Assembly: GCA_905215525.1 (NCBI GenBank)
Contig: CAJMQJ010000006.1
Location: 73,860 to 137,859, forward strand
Direction of reading: 5' to 3'
DNA length: 64,000 nucleotides
Source: an uncultured bacterium
GTDB taxonomy: Bacteria; Actinomycetota; Coriobacteriia; Coriobacteriales; Coriobacteriaceae
The notes below the pieces were generated by a model that did no database searches, was not told the DNA's origin, and worked only from the letters and a program-made list of their open reading frames with translations. Shown here in pieces: positions 44,964 to 53,473 of this stretch. Numbering within the stretch: position 1 is the first letter of the stretch; each line of letters begins with the position of its first letter. The position numbers and the translations under genes are program-made.

Positions 44964-46439
44964 CTACGCGCTATTTAGCTCATAGATAATTTGGAGTGCC
45001 TCAAATATACGCATATACCTGCTAAAACGCGCGTCGTAGAGCTCATGGGCCCTGTCGTTTTTTTCAATGGAATCGAGTTTTCTGCAGACCCCTGCGGCAA
45101 CCGTCGTCAAGTCTTGGCCGCAAGAAGCCGAGAGAGCCAGCAGCGCCGCGCCCTGACCGGCGCCGGAGGATTCCATCCGCACCATATCGACCCCCAACAC
45201 GTTGGAGAGCGTTTGCGCCCAAAAATCGTTCTTGGCCCCTCCTCCAACGAGCCTGATGCTGCGCCACTCTTCCGAATGGTCCACGGACTCCTTGAGCTCC
45301 CTTAAGGCATACGCCGTGCCCTCCATCAGAGCCCTTTCGAGCTCGGAACGAGTCGTGTCAAGATCAAGCCCCAGAAAGGCACCGCGTACCGACGGGCAAC
45401 CGTGCAGGACTTTTTCTCCCGATAGATGGGGGTAGAACATGAGATCCCTCATGTCGTAGAAAGGGTCCTCGACGGCCTTGTCCTCCAAATCGTAGGACTC
45501 ACTGCTTAGAATCTGCCCGTACCACCATTCCTTGGCACCGCCGCACGATCTGATACTCAGCTGAATTTGGGTCTTAAGGGTATTTCCCCACTTGAACAAC
45601 ACGGGCTTGCCAACAGCCGGAAGGTCAACTCCCTCAGATGAATACATCAGCACGCCGCTTGTTCCAAGTGAGATGGTGGGGACGCCCTCCAAAAGGCATC
45701 CCGTGCAGATCGCTGCCGCGGGATTGTCGCCCGTTCCCCTCACGATCATGGCACCTGCGGGAATTCCCGTCTCGCTTGAAGCTCTCTCAACCACGGTCCC
45801 AATTACGGCATCAGAAGGCTCGACAACGGGAAGCAACGACTCGGGGATTCCAAAATGCTCGCAGACCTCACCGATCCAAGCTTGCCTCTCGTTATCGTAG
45901 AGCCCTGTTGTCGAAGCCCCGCAATAGTCCGTACCAGCACGCCCGCCAAACTTGAGAGCAATCCAATCTGAAACCGAAAGAAACACTTCGCTCTTTGAAA
46001 GGCCCTCAGGATTATTCTTAGCTATCCATGCAAGGTTAATCGCCGGAACCCCAGTCGAAAGAAAGCTGGCGACCCTAGGATAGCCCGCAGACAGCGCCCA
46101 CTGCTTCTCGGTAAAGACAGCGTCAATCGTGCGCTGGTCGTTCCACATTATGGCGGGACACGTTGGCACCCCGTCGGCATCGATCAAGACCGTCGTGTGC
46201 ATCTGCCCGGTAGCGCCAACGCCTTTTATTAGAGACAGGTCAACTTTCTCTCCAAGCAGGGAGCATGCAGAGCAAATGGCGATCCACCATGTCTCGGGAT
46301 TGATTTCCCGCCAACCGGAATGAGGCTCAGAGCACTCGTAAGCCTCGCTCGCAGTCGCGACAACTTTTCCGCCTTCATCAATGCACGTGAGCTTCACCGA
46401 TGACGTGCCCACATCGACACCAAGGTAGAGCGCACCCAT
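44964..46439 (-). CDS. FGGY-family carbohydrate kinase (xylulokinase-like)
   Basis: A 491-residue protein; MGALYLGVDVGTSSVK fits the family start, with GAGG five bases upstream, rather than ATG 46454. N-terminal ATPase motif GVDVGTSSVK, GATGQMHTTVLID and MWNDQR, typical of xylulokinases, then GTGDNPAAAICTG and LVGGGAKNDFWAQ near the ATP site. It should phosphorylate a ketose, possibly xylulose or a related pentulose or tetrulose. It follows the aldolase by 30 bp. Confidence 0.83.
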   Translation of the reverse strand: MGALYLGVDVGTSSVKLTCIDEGGKVVATASEAYECSEPHSGWREINPETWWIAICSACSLLGEKVDLSLIKGVGATGQMHTTVLIDADGVPTCPAIMWNDQRTIDAVFTEKQWALSAGYPRVASFLSTGVPAINLAWIAKNNPEGLSKSEVFLSVSDWIALKFGGRAGTDYCGASTTGLYDNERQAWIGEVCEHFGIPESLLPVVEPSDAVIGTVVERASSETGIPAGAMIVRGTGDNPAAAICTGCLLEGVPTISLGTSGVLMYSSEGVDLPAVGKPVLFKWGNTLKTQIQLSIRSCGGAKEWWYGQILSSESYDLEDKAVEDPFYDMRDLMFYPHLSGEKVLHGCPSVRGAFLGLDLDTTRSELERALMEGTAYALRELKESVDHSEEWRSIRLVGGGAKNDFWAQTLSNVLGVDMVRMESSGAGQGAALLALSASCGQDLTTVAAGVCRKLDSIEKNDRAHELYDARFSRYMRIFEALQIIYELNSA

Positions 46440-46469
46440 TATCGCCTCATCCATGTTCGTAATTCCGCG

Positions 46470-47312
46470 CTACTCAGCGATGCCGTTGATGGCGCGCGTC
46501 GTCTTGTAAGCAACGTCCGCAACTGCCTTACGTGTATCAATCAGTACCTTGGCGAGATTATGCTCGTTGTTGTTTGCCTCGTACGCCTTGCCAACCGTCG
46601 TGATGTAGGCCTTGCGCAGGTCGCTTGCGATGTTGATCTTGGACATCTTGTGTGGCTGCATAGCGTGGATGGTCTCATAGGGAATGCCCGAGCCACCATG
46701 AAGAACGAGGGGACACGGAGACACCTCGGCAAGCTTCTCAAGCAGCGGCAAATCGATGCGCGGCGTATCCTCAAGGCCGTGAACGTTGCCGATAGACACA
46801 GCCAACAGGTCGCAGCCCGTGCGCTCCACAAACTCGCAAACCTGATCGGGGTCGGTCTTAAGATCCGCCTCGGAAACATGATCGTCTTCTTTGCCCTTGA
46901 TGGCACCGAGCTCAGCCTCAACGGGCACGCCGTAGCAATGGCAGTAGTCAACTGCCTGGCGCGAGAAGCGAATGTTCTCCTCAAAGGGCAACGCGGCACC
47001 GTCGATCATAACGGAGGTAAAGCCGGCCTGAACCGCCTGTCGAACATCCTCGAGCGTCTTGCCGTGGTCAAGATGCAGACACGTGGGAACGATATAGTCC
47101 TCCGCCGCGCGTTTAACGATAGAGGCGATCATGCCGTAATCGGAAAGCTTAACGTTGGTAGGGGCGATCTGGAGGATGCCCGGCATGCCGGCCTTCTGCA
47201 ATCCGTCCAAGATACCCAGGGTCATCTCCATATTGGTCGTGTTATATGCGGGAAGGAGCCATCCGTTCTTGCGTGCAATCTGGATCAGCTCAGTCGAAGT
47301 TACAACTGCCAT
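46470..47312 (-). CDS. Class II fructose/tagatose-bisphosphate-type aldolase
   Basis: A 280-residue TIM-barrel aldolase. The zinc ligands His83 (LHLDHGKT), His179 (GNVHG) and His205 (VLHGGSG) and the catalytic Asp82 are present. The length and pattern match GatY/KbaY rather than the long Fba form. It cleaves or forms a ketose bisphosphate to dihydroxyacetone phosphate plus an aldehyde, so the pathway probably ends here. Two ATAGACGTCTAT-like operators lie just upstream. Confidence 0.85.
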   Translation of the reverse strand: MAVVTSTELIQIARKNGWLLPAYNTTNMEMTLGILDGLQKAGMPGILQIAPTNVKLSDYGMIASIVKRAAEDYIVPTCLHLDHGKTLEDVRQAVQAGFTSVMIDGAALPFEENIRFSRQAVDYCHCYGVPVEAELGAIKGKEDDHVSEADLKTDPDQVCEFVERTGCDLLAVSIGNVHGLEDTPRIDLPLLEKLAEVSPCPLVLHGGSGIPYETIHAMQPHKMSKINIASDLRKAYITTVGKAYEANNNEHNLAKVLIDTRKAVADVAYKTTRAINGIAE

Positions 47313-47365
47313 GATTCCTCCAACCGGGTTACGGCAATTCGAGTTGAGTTTACGTTCCAGATACT

Positions 47366-47405
47366 TATATAGACGTCTATGTACCTGTTTATAGACGACT
47401 ATATA
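47366..47405 (-). promoter_or_regulatory. Paired operators ahead of the aldolase gene
   Basis: ATAGACGTCTAT at 47369-47380 is a perfect 12-bp palindrome; ATAGACGACTAT at 47391-47402 is a near match, 22 bp away. They are the likely binding sites of the GntR/UTRA regulator. Confidence 0.65.
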
Positions 47406-47447
47406 CCTTTTTGATTCTTGCGCCTAGCATTAAATGTCTCGAATTAG

Positions 47448-47482
47448 AAAAAGGGCTGCCGAGAAACACTCGACAGCCCATC
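47448..47482 (-). terminator. Terminator of the HAD gene
   Basis: GGGCTGCCGAG pairs with CTCGACAGCCC (one mismatch), then TTTTTC on the minus strand. Confidence 0.8.
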
Positions 47483-47493
47483 GTTCAACCTGT

Positions 47494-48150
47494 TTACCCC
47501 AATGTTCCGCTTGCCAGCATGTCGACAACATCATTAAGGTTCAGGACAATCGCCGTGGCTAATCTTTCCATCTCTTCTGTTGGCTCGGAGAGATCAGGAA
47601 CCATGACGGTGTGAAAACCTCCTGCAAAGCCCGCGCGCACCCCGTTATAGGAATCCTCCAAGACGAGGGATTTTTGCGGCGGCACCCCTAGCTCGTCCGC
47701 CGCTTTTAAAAAGACGTCAGGATAGGGCTTGGCATGCTCGACCTCGATACCAGAAACGATCGAATCAAAATATGGAAGTATTCCTCCCCTTATCAGGTTG
47801 GCCTTGATCATCTCCCTGCTCGACGAGGAGGCAACCGCCATCGGAATCCCTTCAGTCTTGAGATACTCGAGAAGCCTATCCAATCCAGGTTTTTTCTCTG
47901 CGCCATGGGCCAATGCTTCATGGGCTATTTCGTAAAAACGATCAACAAATGCCTTGGGGTCGACTTCGTCACCATACCATTCGCGAATAATGGATACGGC
48001 CTCGGCTCCATTGGTTCCGCGCATGGCGTCCGCAAGGCCCTCCATGCACTCAACCCCAAACTCGATTGCGGTCTTAGGCCAACAAGAAGCCCAGATAGGC
48101 TCGGTGTCAAACATAAGCCCATCCATATCGAAGATAACCGCCTCGTACAT
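47494..48150 (-). CDS. HAD-family phosphatase of the Gut locus
   Basis: A 218-residue protein from ATG 48150 with GGGAGG upstream. Motif I is FDMDGLMFDTE, motif II ASSSSREM, motif III K(AKPYPDVF), motif IV LVLEDSYNGVRAG. It belongs to the CbbY/YniC/2-deoxyglucose-6-phosphatase subgroup. A GTAGACGTCTAT operator sits 18 bp upstream, tying it to the polyol regulon. It may remove a stalled or toxic sugar phosphate. Confidence 0.83.
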   Translation of the reverse strand: MYEAVIFDMDGLMFDTEPIWASCWPKTAIEFGVECMEGLADAMRGTNGAEAVSIIREWYGDEVDPKAFVDRFYEIAHEALAHGAEKKPGLDRLLEYLKTEGIPMAVASSSSREMIKANLIRGGILPYFDSIVSGIEVEHAKPYPDVFLKAADELGVPPQKSLVLEDSYNGVRAGFAGGFHTVMVPDLSEPTEEMERLATAIVLNLNDVVDMLASGTLG

Positions 48151-48167
48151 ATTGCCTCCCTGTTCAA

Positions 48168-48179
48168 GTAGACGTCTAT
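48168..48179 (-). promoter_or_regulatory. Operator ahead of the HAD gene
   Basis: GTAGACGTCTAT differs from the aldolase operator by one base and extends into TATA, as there. Confidence 0.6.
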
Positions 48180-48230
48180 ATACGTTTATTCTAGCAAAGG
48201 AGGACTTTTCTCTACTGCAACGGCACAAAA

Positions 48231-48265
48231 AGGTGCCCGCCCCACAGATGCTGGGGCGGGCACCT
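48231..48265 (-). terminator. Second terminator after the EF-G-like gene
   Basis: AGGTGCCCGCCCCA pairs perfectly with TGGGGCGGGCACCT (7-base loop), then TTTTTG on the minus strand. Confidence 0.85.
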
Positions 48266-48273
48266 CGCCCGCC

Positions 48274-48317
48274 AAAAAAGCCGCCACAACGGAACTACCC
48301 CATCGCGGCGGTTTTTT
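48274..48317 (-). terminator. First terminator after the EF-G-like gene
   Basis: AAAAAAGCCGCC pairs with GGCGGTTTTTT, 10 bp after the stop; T-runs on both strands. Confidence 0.8.
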
Positions 48318-48326
48318 ATCGTCTAG

Positions 48327-50402
48327 TTACTTGGCGCGACCCTCCTCATAGCGCTCGACCAGCTTGGCCTGAACGTCATAAGGCACCTGCTCATAGCCTG
48401 CGGGCTTCATGGTAAAGTCGCCCGTGCCGCGCGTGATAGAGCGCAGGCGCGTCGAATAATCCGTCAGCTCGGCCAGCGGGGCCTGGGCAATGACCACGGT
48501 GTCGCCGCGCTCATCGGTCTCCATGCCCGTCACGCGACCGCGCGAGGCCGAGATGTCGCCCATCACGGCGCCGGCGTAGCTCTCGGGGATCGTCACCGTG
48601 ATTTCCTCGATAGGCTCCAGCACCACTGGATCGGCATCGGTGCATGCCTTGCGCAGGCCGATGCGAGCCGCCGCGCGGAACGCCATCTCGTTGGAGTCGA
48701 CGCTGTGATACGAACCGTCGTACACAACCACGCGAATGCCCGTGAGCGGGTAGCCGGCAATAATACCGTCCTTCATGGTCTCCTGGACGCCCTTGTCCAC
48801 GGCGGGAATCAGCGAGCGCGGAATGCGACCGCCCACGACCTCGTCCACGAACTCATAGCCGTCGCTCGTGCCGTCGGACCCAATGAGCGGCTCGACGCGC
48901 AGCCAGCAGTCGCCGTACTGACCGGCGCCGCCGGTCTGCTTCTTGTGGCGACCCTGGGCGCTCGCCGTGCGGCGGATGGTCTCGCGATACGGAATGCGGA
49001 TCGGCACGCTCTTGGCGGCGACCTTGGTGCGGTCCTCCAGACGGTTGAGCAGCACCGAAACCTGTGCCTCACCAACGGCAGAGATAATGGTCTGGCCAGT
49101 CTCCTCGTCGCGGTCGATGCTCATGGTCGGGTCTGCCTTGCAGGCCTTCTCGATAAACGTGTAGAGCTTCTCTTCGTCGCCGCGATTCTCGGCCTCAATG
49201 GCGATGCGGTACTGAGAGTTGGGGAACTTAAACGCAGCAGCCTCGACCTTACCGGTAATGGAGAGCGTATCGCCCGTCTCGGCCGCCAGCTTGGGCGCCA
49301 CGATGATGTCGCCGGCATAGGCGTGACCGACCTCGGTCATGTCGCGACCGCACATCACATACAGGTGAGCCAGACGGTCGCCCTTGCGCGTGCGCGCGTT
49401 GATCAGCTCAAGACCCGGCTCAAGCGTACCCGTCAGCACCTTGATAAAGCTGATGCGACCCTGCTGCGGATCGGCCAGGGTCTTAAACACAAACGCCACC
49501 GGACGGTCATCGTCGCTCGAAATCTTGAGCGAATCGCCGTCGATAAGCGGCATCTCGCCGTAGTCGGTCGGCGCCGGGAAGTACGTCGCGATGTCGTCCA
49601 TCAGCGAGTTGACGCCCTGCTCCTTAATGCAATCGCCCGCAAAGACCGGCACAAAAATGCGCTCGGCGATCGCCTTCGACAGCAGGCCCTCGAGCTCTTC
49701 CTGCGTCAGCGTCTCCTCGCCTTCCAGGTATTTCATCATCAGTTCGTCGTCGGCCTCGGCCACCAACTCGCACAGATGGTCATGGGCCTCCTCGGCCTGG
49801 GCACGATACTCCTCGGGGATCTCCGACTCAACGGCTTCAGCGCCGTTGCAATGGCGCGCCTTCATGCGCACCAGGTCGATAATGCCGTCAAAGTCCTCGC
49901 CCTCGCCCCAGGGAAGGGTCACGGCGCCCAGACGCGTACCAAAGCGCTCCTGCAGCAGGTCCATCGTGGTCGCAAAGCTGGCCTCGGAACGCGACAGACG
50001 GTTTACGAACACCGCGCGCGCCAGACGCAGGTCCTCGGCGGCATACCAGAGCTTAACCGTCGTAGGCTGCGGGCCAGCCTCGGCGTCGACAACAAACAGA
50101 GCCGTCTCGCAGACGCTCATCGCGGCATAGGCGTCGCCGATAAAATCGGGATAGCACGGGGCATCGAGCACGTTGATGCGGGCGCCCTTCCAGTCGATCG
50201 GCGCGATGGTCGTCGAGATGGAGAATGAACGCTTGACCTCTTCAGGGTCATAGTCGAGCGTGGGCTTGGTGCCGTCGTGGCCGCCCAGGCGGGCGGTCTT
50301 GCCGGAAAGGTGGAGCATGGCCTCGGCGAGTGAAGTCTTGCCCACCCCGCCTTGGCCTACGAGCACCACGTTCCTTACGTTACCGGTCTTGGGAGCACCC
50401 AT
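48327..50402 (-). CDS. EF-G-like translational GTPase, divergent
   Basis: A 691-residue protein from ATG 50402 with AAGGAGG upstream. It has the EF-G domain order: GTPase (1-270), domain II, then domains III-V with the fourth-domain and C-terminal parts (IIAGYPLTGIRVVVYDGSYH, YAGAVMGDISASRGRV). The GTPase is altered: P-loop GQGGVGKTS, switch II DAPCYPDF in place of DTPGHVDF, and NRLS for NKxD. Such EF-G-like proteins occur beside a normal FusA in many bacteria and do not replace it; a role in stress or recycling is suspected. Single-gene unit with tandem terminators. Confidence 0.85.
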   Translation of the reverse strand: MGAPKTGNVRNVVLVGQGGVGKTSLAEAMLHLSGKTARLGGHDGTKPTLDYDPEEVKRSFSISTTIAPIDWKGARINVLDAPCYPDFIGDAYAAMSVCETALFVVDAEAGPQPTTVKLWYAAEDLRLARAVFVNRLSRSEASFATTMDLLQERFGTRLGAVTLPWGEGEDFDGIIDLVRMKARHCNGAEAVESEIPEEYRAQAEEAHDHLCELVAEADDELMMKYLEGEETLTQEELEGLLSKAIAERIFVPVFAGDCIKEQGVNSLMDDIATYFPAPTDYGEMPLIDGDSLKISSDDDRPVAFVFKTLADPQQGRISFIKVLTGTLEPGLELINARTRKGDRLAHLYVMCGRDMTEVGHAYAGDIIVAPKLAAETGDTLSITGKVEAAAFKFPNSQYRIAIEAENRGDEEKLYTFIEKACKADPTMSIDRDEETGQTIISAVGEAQVSVLLNRLEDRTKVAAKSVPIRIPYRETIRRTASAQGRHKKQTGGAGQYGDCWLRVEPLIGSDGTSDGYEFVDEVVGGRIPRSLIPAVDKGVQETMKDGIIAGYPLTGIRVVVYDGSYHSVDSNEMAFRAAARIGLRKACTDADPVVLEPIEEITVTIPESYAGAVMGDISASRGRVTGMETDERGDTVVIAQAPLAELTDYSTRLRSITRGTGDFTMKPAGYEQVPYDVQAKLVERYEEGRAK

Positions 50403-50640
50403 GATGACCTCCTTGCAGGGCCGCGCGCAAGGCGCGGCGCCAACGGGGAGGGTTCGCGGTCGGTGCCGTCCCGGGAGCAGCATGGTCGGCAGCCGAGCCG
50501 ACTCACCCTCCAAATGTCCTATGCCACCACCCTACCCTCACGGGCGGCTGTCCATGCATACCTTTCGGCGCACGTATGAATACAGGCGGCGAGAGGAAGA
50601 GACAAGCATGTGAGGCGTTTATTGAACCCCGTCGATGCAA

Positions 50641-50683
50641 ACAAAAAGCCGCCACAGACCGTAAGACCTGCGGCGGCTTCGCC
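50641..50683 (-). terminator. Terminator of the amino-acid ABC operon
   Basis: AAGCCGCC pairs with GGCGGCTT with inner CAG/CTG, 30 bp after the ATPase stop. Confidence 0.75.
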
Positions 50684-50712
50684 TCAATTAATGGTTGAGT
50701 AAATACCTGAGC

Positions 50713-51477
50713 CTATCCCTCGATACGGCTCAAGAACTCACGGGTGCGCTGCTCGCGTGGATGGTCGATGACCTGCTCGGCAGAACCCTCTTCGACAATG
50801 CGGCCGCCGTCCATAAAGACCACGCGGTCGGCAACATCGCGCGCAAACTGCATCGCGTGGGTCACGATCACCATCGTCATATTCTGCGCGGCAAGGTCTT
50901 TAATGACACGTAGCACCTCGGCCGTTAGCTCGGGATCGAGCGCCGAGGTCGGCTCGTCAAAGAACAAGATCTCCGGGTCGAGCGCCAAGGCGCGGGCGAT
51001 ACTCACACGCTGTTGCTGGCCGCCCGAAAGCTCGCAGGGCACCTTGTTCTCGTTGCCCGTAAGCCCCATCTGCGCGATCAGTTCACGCGCACGTGCTTCG
51101 GCCTGCTCGCGCGGGCACTTAAGCACGCGAATCGGTGCATCGGTGATATTTTTCATCACGGTATAGTGCGGGAACAGATTGTAGTTCTGAAACACCAGAC
51201 CAAACCGCGAGCGCGCCTGTTTAGGCACATCGCCCTTTGCGTACACCGCGCCCGAACCCGCATCCGTTGCAACGGCAAGGTCACCAAACGAGAGCGAGCC
51301 TCCGTCGAGTGTCTCGAGCAGCGTGGCACACCGCAGCAGCGTGGACTTGCCGCCACCCGAAGGCCCGATAATCGCCACGACCTCGCCACGCTTCACCTCA
51401 AGCGAGATATCCTTGAGCACCTCATTGCCGCCAAACGCCTTGCGCGCGTTCGATATATTCATTACCGAATTAATCAT
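50713..51477 (-). CDS. Polar amino-acid ABC importer, ATPase
   Basis: A 254-residue ATPase. Walker A GPSGGGKST, signature LSGGQQQR, Walker B ILFFDEPTSALD and switch His in VIVTHAMQF, all characteristic of polar amino-acid importers (GlnQ/HisP type). ATG 51477 overlaps the permease stop (ATGATTAA), so translation is probably coupled; M at 51462 is an alternative. It is the last of the three importer genes. Confidence 0.88.
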   Translation of the reverse strand: MINSVMNISNARKAFGGNEVLKDISLEVKRGEVVAIIGPSGGGKSTLLRCATLLETLDGGSLSFGDLAVATDAGSGAVYAKGDVPKQARSRFGLVFQNYNLFPHYTVMKNITDAPIRVLKCPREQAEARARELIAQMGLTGNENKVPCELSGGQQQRVSIARALALDPEILFFDEPTSALDPELTAEVLRVIKDLAAQNMTMVIVTHAMQFARDVADRVVFMDGGRIVEEGSAEQVIDHPREQRTREFLSRIEG

Positions 51478-52162
51478 GGTAGTAATCCAATTTTTTCTCG
51501 GCGGCGCCCAGCAGCATCTCGACCACAAAGTTAAAGACCCAGTAGATCAGCGCCGCAATCGCAAACGGCACCATGCTCACCTGCGAGGCAACCAGCGCCT
51601 TGGCGGTCGAGAACATCTCACCCACGCCAATGGCAAACGCCAGCGACGTGTCCTTGACCAGCGTGATGATCTCGTTGCCCATCGCCGGCAGAATACGCTT
51701 GGCGACCTGCGGCATTACGATATACAGAAACGTCTGCATGCGCGAATAGCCCAGCACCTCGGCTGCCTCGTATTGACCGCGCGGAATGGACTGCAGGCCC
51801 GAGCGATAGATCTCGGCAAAGTAACCGGCGTAGTTGATGATGAACGCCACGACGCACGCCGTCCACTTGGAATCGGGCGTGAGCGAAATGCCAAACACGT
51901 AGTACGGGGCAAAGTAGATGGCAAACATCTGCAGCATGAGCGGCGTACCGCGCATGACCGAAATGTAGATGCGCGCAATCCAGCGGAGCGGCGCAATTTT
52001 GCTCATGCGCATAAACGCCACGGGGATTCCCAGCGGAATCGACCCCAGCAGCGTCAGCACAAACAGCTGCAAACTGACCAAGAATCCCTGGCCAAGCATC
52101 TGCATCATGACCTGAATAGACAACCCAAGCTCTCTTTCACAGTAACGGAACAGCGAACCCAA
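51470..52162 (-). CDS. Polar amino-acid ABC importer, permease
   Basis: A 230-residue membrane protein with about five helices and the EAA loop YEAAEVLGYSRMQTFLYIVMPQ. The start is uncertain: TTG 52162 or a downstream Met in the SIQVMMQM stretch. It is typical of the HisMQ-type permeases that form dimers with the ATPase. The preceding binding-protein gene is separated by a long imperfect hairpin. Confidence 0.85.
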   Translation of the reverse strand: MGSLFRYCERELGLSIQVMMQMLGQGFLVSLQLFVLTLLGSIPLGIPVAFMRMSKIAPLRWIARIYISVMRGTPLMLQMFAIYFAPYYVFGISLTPDSKWTACVVAFIINYAGYFAEIYRSGLQSIPRGQYEAAEVLGYSRMQTFLYIVMPQVAKRILPAMGNEIITLVKDTSLAFAIGVGEMFSTAKALVASQVSMVPFAIAALIYWVFNFVVEMLLGAAEKKLDYYHD

Positions 52163-52169
52163 TGCTAAA

Positions 52170-52274
52170 GCGGGTTTTCCAGGTGCCCGAGTTTGCCGTG
52201 AAAGAGGAGCGCCGCGTACTAAATGTACGCAAGCGACGGTTTGAGCGGCAAAATCGGGTGCCTGGGAAAGCCGC
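52170..52274 (-). repeat. Nested inverted repeat between binding-protein and permease genes
   Basis: Arms 52170-52198 and 52246-52274 match at 24 of 29 positions. Inside, GCGTAC (52214-52219) pairs with GTACGC (52225-52230). It could protect the binding-protein mRNA or limit read-through to the permease. Confidence 0.7.
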
Positions 52275-53134
52275 TATTTCAGAACCCAGTTGTCGAAGGA
52301 AAGACCGTATTCTGCATATTTATCGCACAGGTCCTTGACCGCACCGTCCTCGTAGAGCGCCTTGAGCGACTCGGTCACGGCATCGGCGGACTTGGTGTCG
52401 CCCTTCTTAAAGCCGACGGCGTAGTGCTCGCTGGACAGCGGCTTGTCGAGCTGCGTATAGGCATCGGGCTTGGCGGCAAGCTGATACTGGGCAATCGAAA
52501 GGTCGCAAGCCACGGCATCGACCGCGCCGCTCTCGAGCTGCATAAAGGCCGTGTTGTACTCGCCGATGGTATCGAGCGTGGCAAACGTCGCGGCCAGATC
52601 CTTCTGGTCGCCGTCGAGCACATCCTGCGCAGCGGAATCGGTCTGAGTGATCACGGTCTTGCCAGCGAGATCGTCCCAGCTCTTGATACCCGCGCCCTTC
52701 TTGACCACGAGCACCTGCTCGTTGAGCATGTAAGACTCGGAGAACGTGTAGTCGTCCTCGCGGCCCTCCATGGTAAAGCCGTTCCAGATGCAGTTGATGG
52801 CACCCGAGTTGAGCAGCGTGTCCTTGGCATCCCAGTCGATAGCCTCGTATTTGACCTCCCAGCCTTGCTTATCGGCAACGGCCTTGGCAAGGTCGAGGTC
52901 AAAGCCGGTGTACTCGCCATCGTCGCCCACAAAGCCGTACGGAGGATAGGACTTATCAAAGCCCACCACGAGCTTCTTGGACTCCGCAGCGCCCTTCATA
53001 TCCTTAGCCGCGGCAGAACCAGCAGCGGAGCCCTTGCCGGCACCACCGCCGCAACCGACAAGACCAAGTCCAAGCACCGTGGCAAACGAGCCGGCTAGAC
53101 CAACAAACTGACGACGAGACATATCGGTATTCAT
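52274..53134 (-). CDS. Amino-acid ABC substrate-binding lipoprotein with Tat-like signal
   Basis: A 286-residue protein from ATG 53134, with AAGGGGG upstream. The N-terminus SRRQFVGLAG is a twin-Arg motif, and LGLVGC is a lipobox, so it is probably a Tat-exported lipoprotein. The mature part is a family 3 binding protein (VVGFDKSYPPYGF, GFDLDLAKAV, NGFTMEGRE). Its ligand is a polar or charged amino acid; the exact one cannot be read. It is the first gene of the operon. Confidence 0.88.
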   Translation of the reverse strand: MNTDMSRRQFVGLAGSFATVLGLGLVGCGGGAGKGSAAGSAAAKDMKGAAESKKLVVGFDKSYPPYGFVGDDGEYTGFDLDLAKAVADKQGWEVKYEAIDWDAKDTLLNSGAINCIWNGFTMEGREDDYTFSESYMLNEQVLVVKKGAGIKSWDDLAGKTVITQTDSAAQDVLDGDQKDLAATFATLDTIGEYNTAFMQLESGAVDAVACDLSIAQYQLAAKPDAYTQLDKPLSSEHYAVGFKKGDTKSADAVTESLKALYEDGAVKDLCDKYAEYGLSFDNWVLK

Positions 53135-53473
53135 GGTATTCCCCCTTGATAGCACTTTAGTTAAGTAAAGTGAGTCATGTAACGTTCAGCATCATACACT
53201 TTACCTTGATAGAGTACAAGGGAGGATTTGCCCGCCGGGTGCCGGGGCAGGGGTTAAGCTTGCTGCTCTACAGTCCTGCTCACGACGGAGAGCACATTAA
53301 GTGCTCTCCTGTTCGTGCGGAACTCGCGACAAACTTAACCCCAGCCCCGGCACCCGGCGGGCAAACGTCGTTGGGCTTATCACTAACATGAAATGGGTGC
53401 TTGCATATCGTCCGCTAGCTTGGCACGGTACAATGCTTTCAGATTTCAATTTGTAAATTAGTGGGGTTAATTC
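53135..53473. other. Non-coding stretch with long hairpin
   Basis: Divergent promoter region of the binding-protein gene and the RNA methyltransferase gene. Contains the nested inverted repeat at 53227-53365; no ORF worth reporting. Confidence 0.7.
53227..53365. repeat. Nested inverted repeat, 32-bp arms
   Basis: Arm 53227-53258, starting TTTGCCCGCCGGGTGCCGGG, pairs with 53334-53365 at 31 of 32 positions. The inner hairpin GGAGAGCAC-ATTAA-GTGCTCTCC is at 53287-53309. Confidence 0.9.
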
